DNA from: Halorussus lipolyticus
GTDB taxonomy: Archaea > Halobacteriota > Halobacteria > Halobacteriales > Haladaptataceae
DNA: 64,000 nt
Reading direction: 5' to 3'
NCBI RefSeq assembly: GCF_029338375.1
Contig: NZ_CP119804.1
Coordinates: 1,818,955 to 1,882,954, forward strand
Translations under genes and position numbers: made by a program
In this document: in pieces, positions 51,983 through 60,521 of the stretch
Numbering within the stretch: position 1 is the first letter of the stretch
Layout: every line of letters begins with the position of its first letter
Notes under the pieces: generated by a model
What the model was told of the DNA's origin: nothing
The model's input: only the letters and a program-made list of their open reading frames with translations
The model's database searches: none

Positions 51983-52660
51983 TCAGGTCTCGGACGCTCG
52001 CGTGACTGCGGTGCGCCCGCGCTCGTCGGCGAGTTCGAAGCCCGCCCGCCGAAGCCACGCCCGCGCTCGACTCGTCTCGCGGGGGTCGGCGGTGGGTTCG
52101 ACTCGCGTTTCTGTCGCGCTCCCGCCGTGAATCAGCACCTCGGCCAAATCGGCGCGCTCGTCCACGTCGGTCGCCAGTCGGTGTGAATCCGCGACGGCGA
52201 GGTCGGCCCCGACCGTTCGGGCCGCCCGGCGGTGGTCCAGATAGGAAGTCCCGTGGTAGTCCACCCGGAACTTGGGGTGGCGCGCGACGAGTGCGTTCGT
52301 CCCGCCGCCTCGCCCCGGCGCGAGGACAACATCGCTCTTGCGCTCGAACAGGTCGTTCAGCGCCTCCGGAGTCGCCAGCGCGAGGTCGGCCATCACGACC
52401 GCGACCGACGAGTCAGCGGCGGCGGACTCCGCGAGGAGACCGTTGACGGCCTCTGTCAGCGGTCGCTCGTCCACGGTGACCGGCGCGTCCACGTCAACCG
52501 GCGCGGTGGCCAGCACCTCGGGTTCCCGGCCGGTCGCTCGCACCGCGGCCAGCACGTCTTCGAGCATCGCGTCTGCGAACGCCCGGCGCTCCTCGGCGGA
52601 GAGGGCGTCGGCTAACCGGGTCTTCGGGTCGCTGGCCGCGAAGGGGACGACGACTCGCAT
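51983..52660 (-). CDS. cofC: 2-phospho-L-lactate guanylyltransferase
   Basis: CofC activates 2-phospholactate (or PEP/3-phosphoglycerate, depending on species) with GTP so that CofD can attach it to F0, giving F420-0. The 225-residue protein starts [20 protein letters not shown] (nucleotide-binding start of the family), and has [40 protein letters not shown] (metal-binding Asp), [19 protein letters not shown] and [18 protein letters not shown]. The C-terminal ~70 residues extend beyond the usual nucleotidyltransferase core. It is the third F420 gene in the window after cofH and cofG. Confidence 0.93.
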   Translation of the reverse strand: MRVVVPFAASDPKTRLADALSAEERRAFADAMLEDVLAAVRATGREPEVLATAPVDVDAPVTVDERPLTEAVNGLLAESAAADSSVAVVMADLALATPEALNDLFERKSDVVLAPGRGGGTNALVARHPKFRVDYHGTSYLDHRRAARTVGADLAVADSHRLATDVDERADLAEVLIHGGSATETRVEPTADPRETSRARAWLRRAGFELADERGRTAVTRASET

Positions 52661-53045
52661 CGTGGGTAGGACTCGCGCGGCTTGCCTTAAGAGGGTACGG
52701 AATGGAGGCCGAGATGGAGAGGAGCGAATTCGGTTTTCAGCAAAACGGGAACCGTATTTTCTTCTCGAATCCCCCGACTGGCCGGCCCCTTCATCCCACC
52801 CTGTGATTTGGCCAGTCGAGCGTTCGCTGGTGGTTGGTCCACCGAGCGTTCGTGGGTGGATTGGTCGGCCGGTCGGCGCGGGCCGCGCCGACCGCCCAAA
52901 GACAGAAATACAATCGGTAAGACTGTCTACTCAATTCCTTCGACAATACAAAGAATCTTCTCTCTCAGAAGCCATCGCTCCCGAGGAGAACGCGAGTTCG
53001 GCCCGCGCGGGCCGAAAATTCAGAGGGTCCGAAAACCGAAGCGCG
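52661..53045. other. Intergenic region with repeat copy D
   Basis: The ~385 bases between cofC and the CetZ-partner gene hold the compact repeat D and its tandem units (52761-52877). The downstream part to 53045 is of moderate GC with no convincing gene. The segment 52900-52975 is locally AT-richer. Confidence 0.55.
52761..52877 (+). repeat. Dispersed hairpin repeat, copy D (compact core plus tandem units)
   Basis: The core (52761-52801) reads cttctcgaatcccccgactg followed by gccggccccttcatcccaccc: the two ends of copies B and C joined without the hairpin. About 26-base units follow: gtgatttggccagtcgagcg (52803-52829 with its cgttcgctg end), gtggttggtccaccgagcg (52830-52855, ending cgttcgtgg) and a partial gtggattggtcggccgg. 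Confidence 0.75.
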
Positions 53046-53831
53046 CTATCGGAGTTTGTCGTAGTCGTCCTGCTGGTTGCGGTACCAGAGGAACCCGCCG
53101 ACCACGACGACCAGCGCGAGGAGACCCACGCCGCCGTAGAGCAACATCTGGGTCTGCTCGTTGGACTGCTGGGAACTCTCCGCCTTGTCCTGAGCCTTCG
53201 TGGCGAGGTCGGTCGCCAACTCGAAGTTTTCGCCGTCGAAGGCGCTGATAGCGTCCTCGTAGTCGCTCTGGGCTTCCGAGACGCCCGCGCCGCTGTCTTC
53301 GGCGTCCTCGATGGCGGCCTCGGCGTCCTCGATGGCCGAGCGTGCGTCGGCGCTCTCGGTGGTGTACGGCCGGAAGGTCCACGAGTCGATGGCCTCGCTA
53401 CTGCCGCCCTGCCGGACCTGCGTGAGTTCCGCCAGCAGGAGTTTCTGGGCCGGGTCGTAGGTGAAGTTAGTCACCTCGGGGACCGTCCCCTCGATTTGGA
53501 CCTTGACCTCGTAGGCGTCGCTCTTTTCGAGGTCGTGGTCGAACGACTGGCCGTCGTAGGACTTCTGGCCGATTTTGTCGCCGCCTTGGTCGTAGAGTTT
53601 GACCGTCCACGTCACGCCGGTCAGTTCCGTGGACCCGTTGAGCGTCCACGAGTCGTAGTCGCTGAACGGCTTCGTGATGGTGAACGAGGTGGACACGTCC
53701 GACCCGACTTCGGCCTCGCTGGGCGCGCCGCTGGCCGAGGCCGACATCGCCACAGCGGGACCGGCCGCCGAGACGACGAGCGTGCAGGCGACCAGTAGGG
53801 CGAGGAGCTTAGAACAGTGGTTCGAGTTCAT
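53046..53831 (-). CDS. Exported, C-terminally membrane-anchored protein encoded with CetZ
   Basis: The 261-residue protein has a Sec-type signal (LLALLVACTLVVSAAGPAVA), an external beta domain (~30-150: GSDVSTSFTITKPFSDYDSW, LTGVTWTVKLYDQGGD, DAYEVKVQIEGTVPEVTNFT), and a helical/coiled-coil part (DARSAIEDAEAAIEDAEDSG, YEDAISAFDGENFELATDLA). Last come a membrane helix (LLYGGVGLLALVVVVGGFLW) and a short cytoplasmic tail YRNQQDDYDKLR. Its start lies inside the last codons of cetZ (23-base overlap), so the two are translated from one mRNA. The topology would place the tail where it can meet CetZ at the membrane. No named family was recognised. Confidence 0.82.
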   Translation of the reverse strand: MNSNHCSKLLALLVACTLVVSAAGPAVAMSASASGAPSEAEVGSDVSTSFTITKPFSDYDSWTLNGSTELTGVTWTVKLYDQGGDKIGQKSYDGQSFDHDLEKSDAYEVKVQIEGTVPEVTNFTYDPAQKLLLAELTQVRQGGSSEAIDSWTFRPYTTESADARSAIEDAEAAIEDAEDSGAGVSEAQSDYEDAISAFDGENFELATDLATKAQDKAESSQQSNEQTQMLLYGGVGLLALVVVVGGFLWYRNQQDDYDKLR

Positions 53832-54987
53832 CGTCGTCGTCCTCCACTAGTTCTTCCAAGTTCTCTTCGCTCTGTTCCTGAATCTCGTCGATGTTCTCTT
53901 GGGCCTCGATGGCGACTTCCTGTAGCTCTTTGACCCGCGGGACGTTGTTGACCCCCGACAGGAGGACGACGCTGGCGACGTACTGCGAGTCCGAAACCGG
54001 GTAGTCGCCGCCCCGGACCTCCATGGAACCGGTCTGCTCTTCGAGCCATTTCCGCCCGCGCTCTATGCCTTTCCGGTTGAGGTGCTGAGGCGGACCGCTC
54101 AGCACGAGGAGCGCGCGCTCGGAGCCTTCGATTTCACAGGGCAGGGTAAGCCGACCGAGCGCCGCCTTGCGAACCAGACTCGTGATGCGGTTCGTGGTGT
54201 TGGCGGTGTCGGTGGGTTCGTCGTCGCTCCCGGTGAACCGCGATAGCAGGCCGCTTCCGGAGTTGGCGTTTTCGACCTCCTCGGCCGCGTAGCCGATGGT
54301 CGAGACGCCGCCCCCGGCGAGCGTGTTGATGATTTCGCTGGAGTCCACGACGCTCTCTGCAACGGCGTCGTCGCCCCCGACCTCGCCCGCACCGAACAGG
54401 ATACCGAACCGGCGGACGATTTCCTCGTTGATCTCCTCGTAGCCGCTCTCGATGGATTCGCCCGACTGACGCCACGCGTCGTTGTCGAACACCATCAGGT
54501 TGTCAACCTCCCGGACGAACGTCTGGAAGGACCGCGCGGCGTTCAGCGTGTAGATACCCCCCTCGTCGCTTCCGGGCAGGATACCGAGGCCGTAGACGGG
54601 TTCGGTGTAGATGCGCTTGAGGTGCTTGGCCAGCACCGGGGCACCACCGGACCCTGTTCCACCGCCCATCCCCGCGACGATGAGGAAGGCATCGACTTCG
54701 TGGACGGGGATGTTGTCGATAGCCCCCTGAATCTCGTCTATGTCCTCTTCGGCGATTTCCGCGCCGAGTTCGTTGTCTGCTCCGACACCGTGACCTTTCA
54801 CTCGGGACTGACCAATGAGGACGCGGTTGTCCTGCGGGACCTCGTCGAGGCCCATCAAGTCGGCTTTCGCGGAGTTCACTGCGACCGCCGAACGGACGAT
54901 ATTACTGCCCGTCCGCTGGTCGTACTCCAGGAATTTGTCGACTATCTTCCCACCGGCCTGCCCGAAACCAATCATTGCGAGCTTCAT
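53809..54987 (-). CDS. cetZ: CetZ-type tubulin/FtsZ-family cytoskeletal GTPase
   Basis: CetZ proteins polymerise with GTP and control cell shape and motility in haloarchaea. The 392-residue protein starts KLAMIGFGQAGGKIVDKFLE (T1 loop), has AVAVNSAKADLMGLDEVPQD, the tubulin signature IVAGMGGGTGSGGAPVLAKH (T4, ~100-115) and MVFDNDAWRQSGESIESGYE (T7 region, GTP hydrolysis). The initial motif GFGQAGGK marks CetZ rather than FtsZ. The C-terminus is an acidic coiled tail (EAQENIDEIQEQSEENLEEL). ATG 54987 is the conserved start; longer frames are not tubulin-like. The downstream gene for an anchored protein overlaps its end. Confidence 0.95.
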   Translation of the reverse strand: MKLAMIGFGQAGGKIVDKFLEYDQRTGSNIVRSAVAVNSAKADLMGLDEVPQDNRVLIGQSRVKGHGVGADNELGAEIAEEDIDEIQGAIDNIPVHEVDAFLIVAGMGGGTGSGGAPVLAKHLKRIYTEPVYGLGILPGSDEGGIYTLNAARSFQTFVREVDNLMVFDNDAWRQSGESIESGYEEINEEIVRRFGILFGAGEVGGDDAVAESVVDSSEIINTLAGGGVSTIGYAAEEVENANSGSGLLSRFTGSDDEPTDTANTTNRITSLVRKAALGRLTLPCEIEGSERALLVLSGPPQHLNRKGIERGRKWLEEQTGSMEVRGGDYPVSDSQYVASVVLLSGVNNVPRVKELQEVAIEAQENIDEIQEQSEENLEELVEDDDDELEPLF

Positions 54988-55250
54988 TTTCCGGACCGTA
55001 CTCCGTTGGGAGAAACACAACCGCGAAGGGGTGATAATCCTTTTGGTCCGTACCATGCTCACCGGAAACTCCGAATTACACCGAATCGAAGGACGGTAAG
55101 CCGCCATTTCCGGTTCGGCGAACCACCACCAGTTATCGGACATGTCCTTTTAAGTTTATACTGTGGCGGAGATGTCAACTGCTATCACGAAAATAGCACC
55201 GACTCGTGGTCCGCCTGCGGACCGGTCACGCGAACGTCGCCGGGCGTCCA

Positions 55251-56141
55251 CTACGGCCGGTCTGCCACGCCCAGATACTCGGCCAGCGTCGTCAAATCGG
55301 CCTCCTCGATGCCGAACGCGCCGACATCGTTGTGCGAGACGGTGTTGTCCAACTTGAGCGACCGGTACTGGTCGCTTCCGAAGGGGACGAACGGAATCGG
55401 GTCGGCCGCGGTCAGGCCGAGACGCGCGAACGCCATCGGCAGGGGTAGCACCGTCACCGACTTGCCCTCCGCGCGGTAGGCGAGTTTGGTCACCTCCGCC
55501 AGCGACAGGACCTCCGGGCCGCCGATTTCGTAGATTTCGCCGTCGTGGTCCTCCTCCACGCCATCGGCCAGCATCGGCGCGAGGTCCCCTATCCAAATGG
55601 GTTGGAATCGACTCCGACCGCCGCCGGGCAGGGCGGTGACGTAGGGCGTCGTCAGGACCTTCGTGAACGAGACGAACTCGCCGCCCTCGCCGAAGACGAC
55701 AGAGGGCCGGAAGATGGTGTACGCGAGGTCCGAATCTTTCACGACTTGCTCGGCTTGGCCCTTCGACCGCAGGTACTCGGTCGGACCGTTGGGGTCGGCG
55801 TCGAGCGCGCTCATCTGGAGGATTTTGCGCACGCCGTGTTCCTCGGCGGCGTTGACGACGTTCTGGGTCCCACCGAGATGGACCTCGGTGTGGGACTTCC
55901 CGCCGGAGGGCTTGAACAGCGGCGAGAGCGCCACGAGGTTGACGACGACGTCTTGGTCCTCGAACGCGGCTTCGATGGAGTCGTAGGCGGTGACGTCACC
56001 GCGGACGAGTTCGACGCTCTCGGGGAAGTCGGCCTCCTCGGGACTGCGAGCGAGGACGGTCACGTCGTGGCCTCGGTCGGCGAGTTCGGGGACGAGAGAC
56101 GAACCGACGAACCCGGTTCCTCCCGCGACGAGAATGTTCAT
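55251..56141 (-). CDS. Atypical SDR / NDUFA9-like NAD(P)-binding protein
   Basis: The 296-residue protein has the Rossmann start MNILVAGGTGFVGSSLVPEL (G-x2-G-x2-G), RGHDVTVLARSPEEAD, VELVRGDVTAYDSIEAAFED, QDVVVNLVALSPLFKPSGGK and VNAAEEHGVRKILQMSALDA. A Y-x3-K pair sits at TEYLRSKGQAEQVVKDSDLA, followed by TIFRPSVVFGEGGEFVSFTK. It is close in layout to the complex-I-associated NDUFA9 group and archaeal 'NAD-dependent epimerase' annotations. The substrate is unknown. The ATG at 56141 is immediately before the Rossmann motif; longer frames add Ser/Arg-rich sequence. Confidence 0.88.
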   Translation of the reverse strand: MNILVAGGTGFVGSSLVPELADRGHDVTVLARSPEEADFPESVELVRGDVTAYDSIEAAFEDQDVVVNLVALSPLFKPSGGKSHTEVHLGGTQNVVNAAEEHGVRKILQMSALDADPNGPTEYLRSKGQAEQVVKDSDLAYTIFRPSVVFGEGGEFVSFTKVLTTPYVTALPGGGRSRFQPIWIGDLAPMLADGVEEDHDGEIYEIGGPEVLSLAEVTKLAYRAEGKSVTVLPLPMAFARLGLTAADPIPFVPFGSDQYRSLKLDNTVSHNDVGAFGIEEADLTTLAEYLGVADRP

Positions 56142-56280
56142 ATCCGAAATAAGTACCGTCGGAAAGTAAAAGTAACTGCCGTGGCCGGTGTTTCCGCCAT
56201 CTCCTCGGCCGTTCGGGACCGACGCCGGTCGCCCGGACCAGACTCGCAGGTCTTTATACGAGCCGAAACCACCTTCGAGT

Positions 56281-56874
56281 ATGCTCATCACGCTGGAGGG
56301 AATCGACGGGAGCGGCAAGACGACGGTCTGGGAGGTCCTGCGCGAGGAGTTCCCCGAGTTCGTCTTCACCCGCGAACCCACCGAGACGTGGTACGGCGAG
56401 GGCGTCGAACGCTCCATGGGAGACGACGACGCCGACTCGCTCGCAGAGCTGTTCCTCTTTACCGCCGACCACGCAAACCACCTCTCGGAGACGATTCGGC
56501 CGGCCCTCGCCGAGGGGGAAGTCGTCATCTCCGACCGCTACTCGGACTCCCGGTACGCCTATCAGGCAGTCAGCATCGAGGACCACGTGAAGCGACCGCT
56601 CGAATACATCCGAGGAGTCCACCAACCGTGGACTCGGCCGCCGGACGCGACGCTCTACTTCGACGTGGACCCCGAGACGGGTGCGGCCCGGAGCGGTGCC
56701 ACCAACAAGTTCGAGCAGGCGGCCTTCCTGAGTCAGGTTCAGTCGAACTACGAACGCCTGTTCGACGCCGAACCCGAGCGGTTCGTCCGCATCGACGCCT
56801 CCCGGTCGCCCGAGGAGGTCCTCGACTCGGCGGTGAACGCAGTCGAGCGACTGCTGGAAGACCGCGACGAATAG
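56281..56874 (+). CDS. tmk: Thymidylate kinase
   Basis: The enzyme phosphorylates dTMP to dTDP with ATP. The 197-residue protein has the P-loop [20 protein letters not shown] (residues ~2-20), the dTMP-binding DR(Y/H) region [40 protein letters not shown] and the lid-side [20 protein letters not shown]. The ATG at 56281 gives [10 protein letters not shown], the normal start, and the earlier in-frame ATG at 56188 adds a Pro-rich leader. It is divergent from the SDR gene with about 140 bases between; the 56904 membrane protein follows 29 bases downstream. Confidence 0.95.
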   Translation: MLITLEGIDGSGKTTVWEVLREEFPEFVFTREPTETWYGEGVERSMGDDDADSLAELFLFTADHANHLSETIRPALAEGEVVISDRYSDSRYAYQAVSIEDHVKRPLEYIRGVHQPWTRPPDATLYFDVDPETGAARSGATNKFEQAAFLSQVQSNYERLFDAEPERFVRIDASRSPEEVLDSAVNAVERLLEDRDE

Positions 56875-56903
56875 ATTTTGGGCCTCGGTGACGTAGCACA
56901 ACC

Positions 56904-57347
56904 ATGGCTGACGAGGACGCCGGACGGACGCCCCCGAGTGAGCGCGGTCGCCGCGACGGAGACGACGACCTCGGTTTCGGCTTCTCGCTCCCGCCGATAC
57001 TGCTCCCCGACGTTCGACTCCCCGAGCGCATCAGACTCGTCTTTCCGGTCCCCGACCCGCCGGAGAAGGTGTCCCGTCCGACTCGCGTCAGGGTCTCGTG
57101 GGTCCTCCTCGCGGTGGCCCTCGTGGACGCGCTGGACGCCTTCGCGGTGCTTTGGGCCGGTCCAGCGACGCTCCCGTGGGTTCGGGCCGTAGTTGGGATG
57201 GCTACCGCGATTGTTCTCGTGAGCGGTCCGGGTCTCCTCTACTCGTGGGAACTGCTGGCGATTCTCGGCGGCTTCGGGTGGCTCTCCGTCGCCCCGACGC
57301 TGACCGCACTCGTGCTTGCCCGAATCCTGATAGGGAGTCGCCGCTGA
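56904..57347 (+). CDS. Small membrane protein, haloarchaeal
   Basis: The 147-residue protein starts with a charged, probably disordered stretch (~30 residues, EDAGRTPPSERGRRDGDDDL). A conserved-looking linker (PPILLPDVRLPERIRLVFPV) and three membrane helices follow (VSWVLLAVALVDALDAFAVL, VRAVVGMATAIVLVSGPGLL, LAILGGFGWLSVAPTLTALV). No family is recognised. It is 29 bases downstream of tmk on the same strand and probably co-transcribed. Confidence 0.72.
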   Translation: MADEDAGRTPPSERGRRDGDDDLGFGFSLPPILLPDVRLPERIRLVFPVPDPPEKVSRPTRVRVSWVLLAVALVDALDAFAVLWAGPATLPWVRAVVGMATAIVLVSGPGLLYSWELLAILGGFGWLSVAPTLTALVLARILIGSRR

Positions 57348-57511
57348 ACGGAATGCGGTTCTCTCGTCGGTTCCGTCCGGTCCTGCGCTGACGACTGAGA
57401 CCACCATACAATTCTTAAAGAAAGGAAAAGAAATGCGTAGCAAATACATATCGTTGTCATCGCCTCCCGAGATAATCGCATTTTTACCCTCACGCCGCAT
57501 TTCGACCGAGT

Positions 57512-58153
57512 ATGAACGACGACGAACTCGCTGGCAAAATCGACCACACGGTTCTCGGACCCGAAACGACCCTCGGCGACGTGGAGGAGGTCCTCGACGA
57601 AGCAGAGGAGTACGGCATGAACGCCTGCATCCCGCCGTGCTACGTCGCCGAGGCCGACGAGTACGCCCCCGACGTACCCCTCGCCACCGTCATCGGGTTC
57701 CCCCACGGCCAGAACGCCACCGACGCCAAGCGCGAGGAGGCCACCATCGCCTACGAGGACGGCGCGGACGAACTGGATATGGTCATCAACATCGGTCGCC
57801 TCAAGGCCGGCGACACCGAGGCCGTCCGCGAGGACATCGAGGAGGTCGTGGCCGCAGTCCCCATCCCAGTGAAGGTCATCATCGAGACGGCGCTCCTCTC
57901 GGACAACGAGAAGCACGCCGCCTGCGAGGCCGCCGAGGAGGCCGACGCCGCGTTCGTCAAGACCTCGACCGGGTTCGCTGACGGTGGTGCAAAAGTCGAG
58001 GACGTGGAACTGATGAGCGAGTACTTGCCGGTCAAAGCCAGCGGCGGCGTCGGCAACTACGAGCAGGCCAAGGCCATGTTCGACGCCGGGGCCGAGCGCA
58101 TCGGCGCGAGTTCGGGTGTCGAAATCGTCGAGGACTTCCGGAAGAACTACTGA
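57512..58153 (+). CDS. deoC: Deoxyribose-phosphate aldolase
   Basis: DeoC splits 2-deoxyribose-5-phosphate to acetaldehyde and glyceraldehyde-3-phosphate, feeding nucleoside sugars into glycolysis. The 213-residue TIM barrel has [55 protein letters not shown] sequence, [40 protein letters not shown], the catalytic Lys in [20 protein letters not shown] and the second Lys in [20 protein letters not shown]. It is complete and ends one base before the convergent beta-propeller gene stop at 58154. It may work with the udp gene at 11.9 kb in nucleoside catabolism. Confidence 0.96.
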   Translation: MNDDELAGKIDHTVLGPETTLGDVEEVLDEAEEYGMNACIPPCYVAEADEYAPDVPLATVIGFPHGQNATDAKREEATIAYEDGADELDMVINIGRLKAGDTEAVREDIEEVVAAVPIPVKVIIETALLSDNEKHAACEAAEEADAAFVKTSTGFADGGAKVEDVELMSEYLPVKASGGVGNYEQAKAMFDAGAERIGASSGVEIVEDFRKNY

Positions 58154-59329
58154 TTAGGTCGATTCGAGTGCGACGAGCGCCGATTTCTCGTCGCTGACCC
58201 GAACCGGCGCGTAGACCCGGCCGTCGGCGACGGCGAGACCGCGCTCGACCGACTGGCCGAGTTTTCGAGTCCACCGCTCCGGCCCGAATCGGACGCCGAA
58301 CGCACCGACCCCGCCGCCCGGCCGGTAGGCGTGGAGTCGTCCCGCCTCGGTGCCGACGTAGACGGTATCCCCGGCGACCGCCGGAAGGCCTGCGGGGGAG
58401 TCGGCCGAGAAGACCGACCACCGTTTTCCGCCGTCCTCGGCACCGAGTGCGTGGAATCGCATTCCGACGACGTAGACCCGGCCGTGGGCGACCGAGACAC
58501 CCTCCGGAAAGCCGCCGACATCAGTCCGCCACTCGGTCCTCCCGGCGCGGTTCGCCCGGAGCGCGTGGACTCGCCCGTCGTTGCACGCGACGAAGACGGT
58601 CCCACCGACGACCGTCGGCGGGGCCTGAATCCGGTCGGGGAGGCGACGACGCCACGCACCCTCGCCGTGGAGTGACAGGGCGTAGACCTCCCCGGCCTCG
58701 GTCGTGACGTAGACGCCGGGTGGCCGGACAGCGACCGAGGAGGTGACGCTCCCGAACACGTTGCGGTGCCACCGCTTCTCGCCGGTCTCGGGGTCGAGCG
58801 CGTAGACTCGCTCGTCGCTCGTGCCGAAGAACAACCGCCCCTGCGCCAGCGTCGGCGCGGCGTAGACGCTCCCGTCGGTCTCGAACCGCCAGCGTCGCTC
58901 GCCGGTCTCGGCGTCGAAGGCCCGAACCTGCTGGCGACCGTCCCCGAGATACGCCACGCCGTCCGAGACAGTGGGTGGTGCCCAGACGGTCGCACCCTTG
59001 CCTTCGTACTCCACGCGCCACGACTCGTCGCCGGTTTCGGCGTCGAGGACGAGGAGGTGGTCGCCTGCCGGAACGAAGACGGACTCCTCGGTGGCGACCG
59101 GCGGCGCACTCGCCATCCCGATTTCGGCCCGCCACGCTTCTGCCGGGGTCCGAATCCCGGCCGTGTCGGCGGCGTATCCCGAGTTCACGGCGTCGTGGCG
59201 ACTGGTCGGCCAGTCCGTCGTCTCGCTCTCGGCCGGAGGGTCGTCCCGACTGCGAGTACTGGAACACCCGGCTATCGCGGCGGTTCCCGTCGCTGAGAGG
59301 GCGGCCAGAAAGCGTCGTCTGGAGGGCAT
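58154..59329 (-). CDS. PQQ-like beta-propeller lipoprotein
   Basis: The 391-residue preprotein has a Tat-lipoprotein signal (PSRRRFLAALSATGTAAIAG-C-SS), so it is anchored outside. Repeated blades of the pyrrolo-quinoline-quinone-like type follow: VFVPAGDHLLVLDAETGDES, VAYLGDGRQQVRAFDAETGE, LFFGTSDERVYALDPETGEK, VYVTTEAGEVYALSLHGEGA, VFVACNDGRVHALRANRAGR and VYVGTEAGRLHAYRPGGG. Each has the 'V-x-A-x-D-x-x-T-G' turn. Such proteins resemble BamB or dehydrogenase propellers; no cofactor residues are obvious, so a structural or binding role is likely. It is convergent with deoC. Confidence 0.9.
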   Translation of the reverse strand: MPSRRRFLAALSATGTAAIAGCSSTRSRDDPPAESETTDWPTSRHDAVNSGYAADTAGIRTPAEAWRAEIGMASAPPVATEESVFVPAGDHLLVLDAETGDESWRVEYEGKGATVWAPPTVSDGVAYLGDGRQQVRAFDAETGERRWRFETDGSVYAAPTLAQGRLFFGTSDERVYALDPETGEKRWHRNVFGSVTSSVAVRPPGVYVTTEAGEVYALSLHGEGAWRRRLPDRIQAPPTVVGGTVFVACNDGRVHALRANRAGRTEWRTDVGGFPEGVSVAHGRVYVVGMRFHALGAEDGGKRWSVFSADSPAGLPAVAGDTVYVGTEAGRLHAYRPGGGVGAFGVRFGPERWTRKLGQSVERGLAVADGRVYAPVRVSDEKSALVALEST

Positions 59330-59397
59330 GGCTGGGGCTTCAAATCGCGGGAGTAAATGTCTTCTCAGCGACCGCCCCGCGACGAATTTCCTTCGGC

Positions 59398-60480
59398 CTA
59401 CCCGATGAGCCTCGTCACGCCCATCGTCTCCAGCAGGAGCCATCCCACGAAGGCGACGTAGGCGACCAACAGCGCGTAGGCCTCGCCCGGCGTGAGTTCG
59501 AGGTCGGTCCGGGCCAGTGCGAAAAAGAGGACCGTCGCCGCGACCAGCGCCGCCATCATCGGGACCGCCACGCCGAAGTTCACCGTTGTCGCACCAGCGA
59601 CGAGGACCCCCGCCGGGAGCGCCACCAGCAGGTCGAAGATGTTGCTTCCGAGGACGTTGGCGAGGCTGGTCACGCCCTCGCCCTTCTGCGAGGAGCGCAC
59701 GCTGACGAACGTGTCGGGGAGGCTGGTGACCACCGCGACCACCGTCAGCCCCCAGAAGAAACTCGGGATGCCGAATATCTCCTCGAAGTCGAGGACGGCC
59801 GTGACCAGCCCCTCCACGCCGACTACGATGACAACGAGACTGACCGCGAGCGTGGTCCAGAGTCGGACAGGGTTCTCCTCGCTGACCCGAGGTTCCCGCA
59901 GGTCCCGCGTGTCGAGAAACTGGATGAAGACGTAGAGACCGTAGAGCGCGACCAGCAGGAGCGCGAGCGGTCGGTTGAGCGTGCCCGAGAGCGCCCCGTC
60001 GGAACTCGGGAAGTAGATGACCGCGAACGAGAAGACGACCAGCGTGGCCGCCACTGCGACCATGTAGAACTGGGTTTCTTTGAACACGACGCTCCGGTCG
60101 GCTTCGAGGTTCTCGGTGCCCGCCAGCGTCGAGACGGCGGGAATGACGAGGATGTTGAACACCGCCGACCCGATGATTGCGGCCGCGCCGAGTTCGAAGT
60201 CACCGTGGACGAGCGTGGCGATGACGGTACTCGATAGCTCCGGGAAACTCGACCCGACCGCGGCGATGACTGCCCCTTGGATGATTGCGGGCAGGCCGTA
60301 GTAGGCCGCCAACTCCTCGGCGGCGTCTTCGAGCCAGATGCTTCCCTTCCAGATGACGGCGGTCGAGACGACGGCGACGACGAGCGACAGCGCGAGCGAC
60401 ACGTCGAAGACGTGAACGCCTGCGAACAAGTCGGTTGTGGGGGCGAACGCTCGGTCCGAGACCACCGGCGTAGGGAACAT
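59398..60480 (-). CDS. Sodium/calcium antiporter family (CaCA) membrane protein
   Basis: The 360-residue protein has about ten helices with the two inverted alpha-repeats that form the ion path: VGSSFPELSSTVIATLVHGD plus FELGAAAIIGSAVFNILVIP near the N-terminus, and VTSLPDTFVSVRSSQKGEG plus TSLANVLGSNIFDLLVALP near the C-terminus. The first repeat has the acidic P-E-L-S; the second carries P-D-T-F in place of a Glu-Leu. It exchanges cations (Ca2+ against Na+ or H+) across the membrane, direction unknown. It is divergent from the methylthiotransferase gene with 41 bases between, so promoters are very close or overlapping. Confidence 0.92.
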   Translation of the reverse strand: MFPTPVVSDRAFAPTTDLFAGVHVFDVSLALSLVVAVVSTAVIWKGSIWLEDAAEELAAYYGLPAIIQGAVIAAVGSSFPELSSTVIATLVHGDFELGAAAIIGSAVFNILVIPAVSTLAGTENLEADRSVVFKETQFYMVAVAATLVVFSFAVIYFPSSDGALSGTLNRPLALLLVALYGLYVFIQFLDTRDLREPRVSEENPVRLWTTLAVSLVVIVVGVEGLVTAVLDFEEIFGIPSFFWGLTVVAVVTSLPDTFVSVRSSQKGEGVTSLANVLGSNIFDLLVALPAGVLVAGATTVNFGVAVPMMAALVAATVLFFALARTDLELTPGEAYALLVAYVAFVGWLLLETMGVTRLIG

Positions 60481-60521
60481 CGTCGTGCTTTTGCCCCCGT
60501 AGCCGAAACGCTACACAGCGA

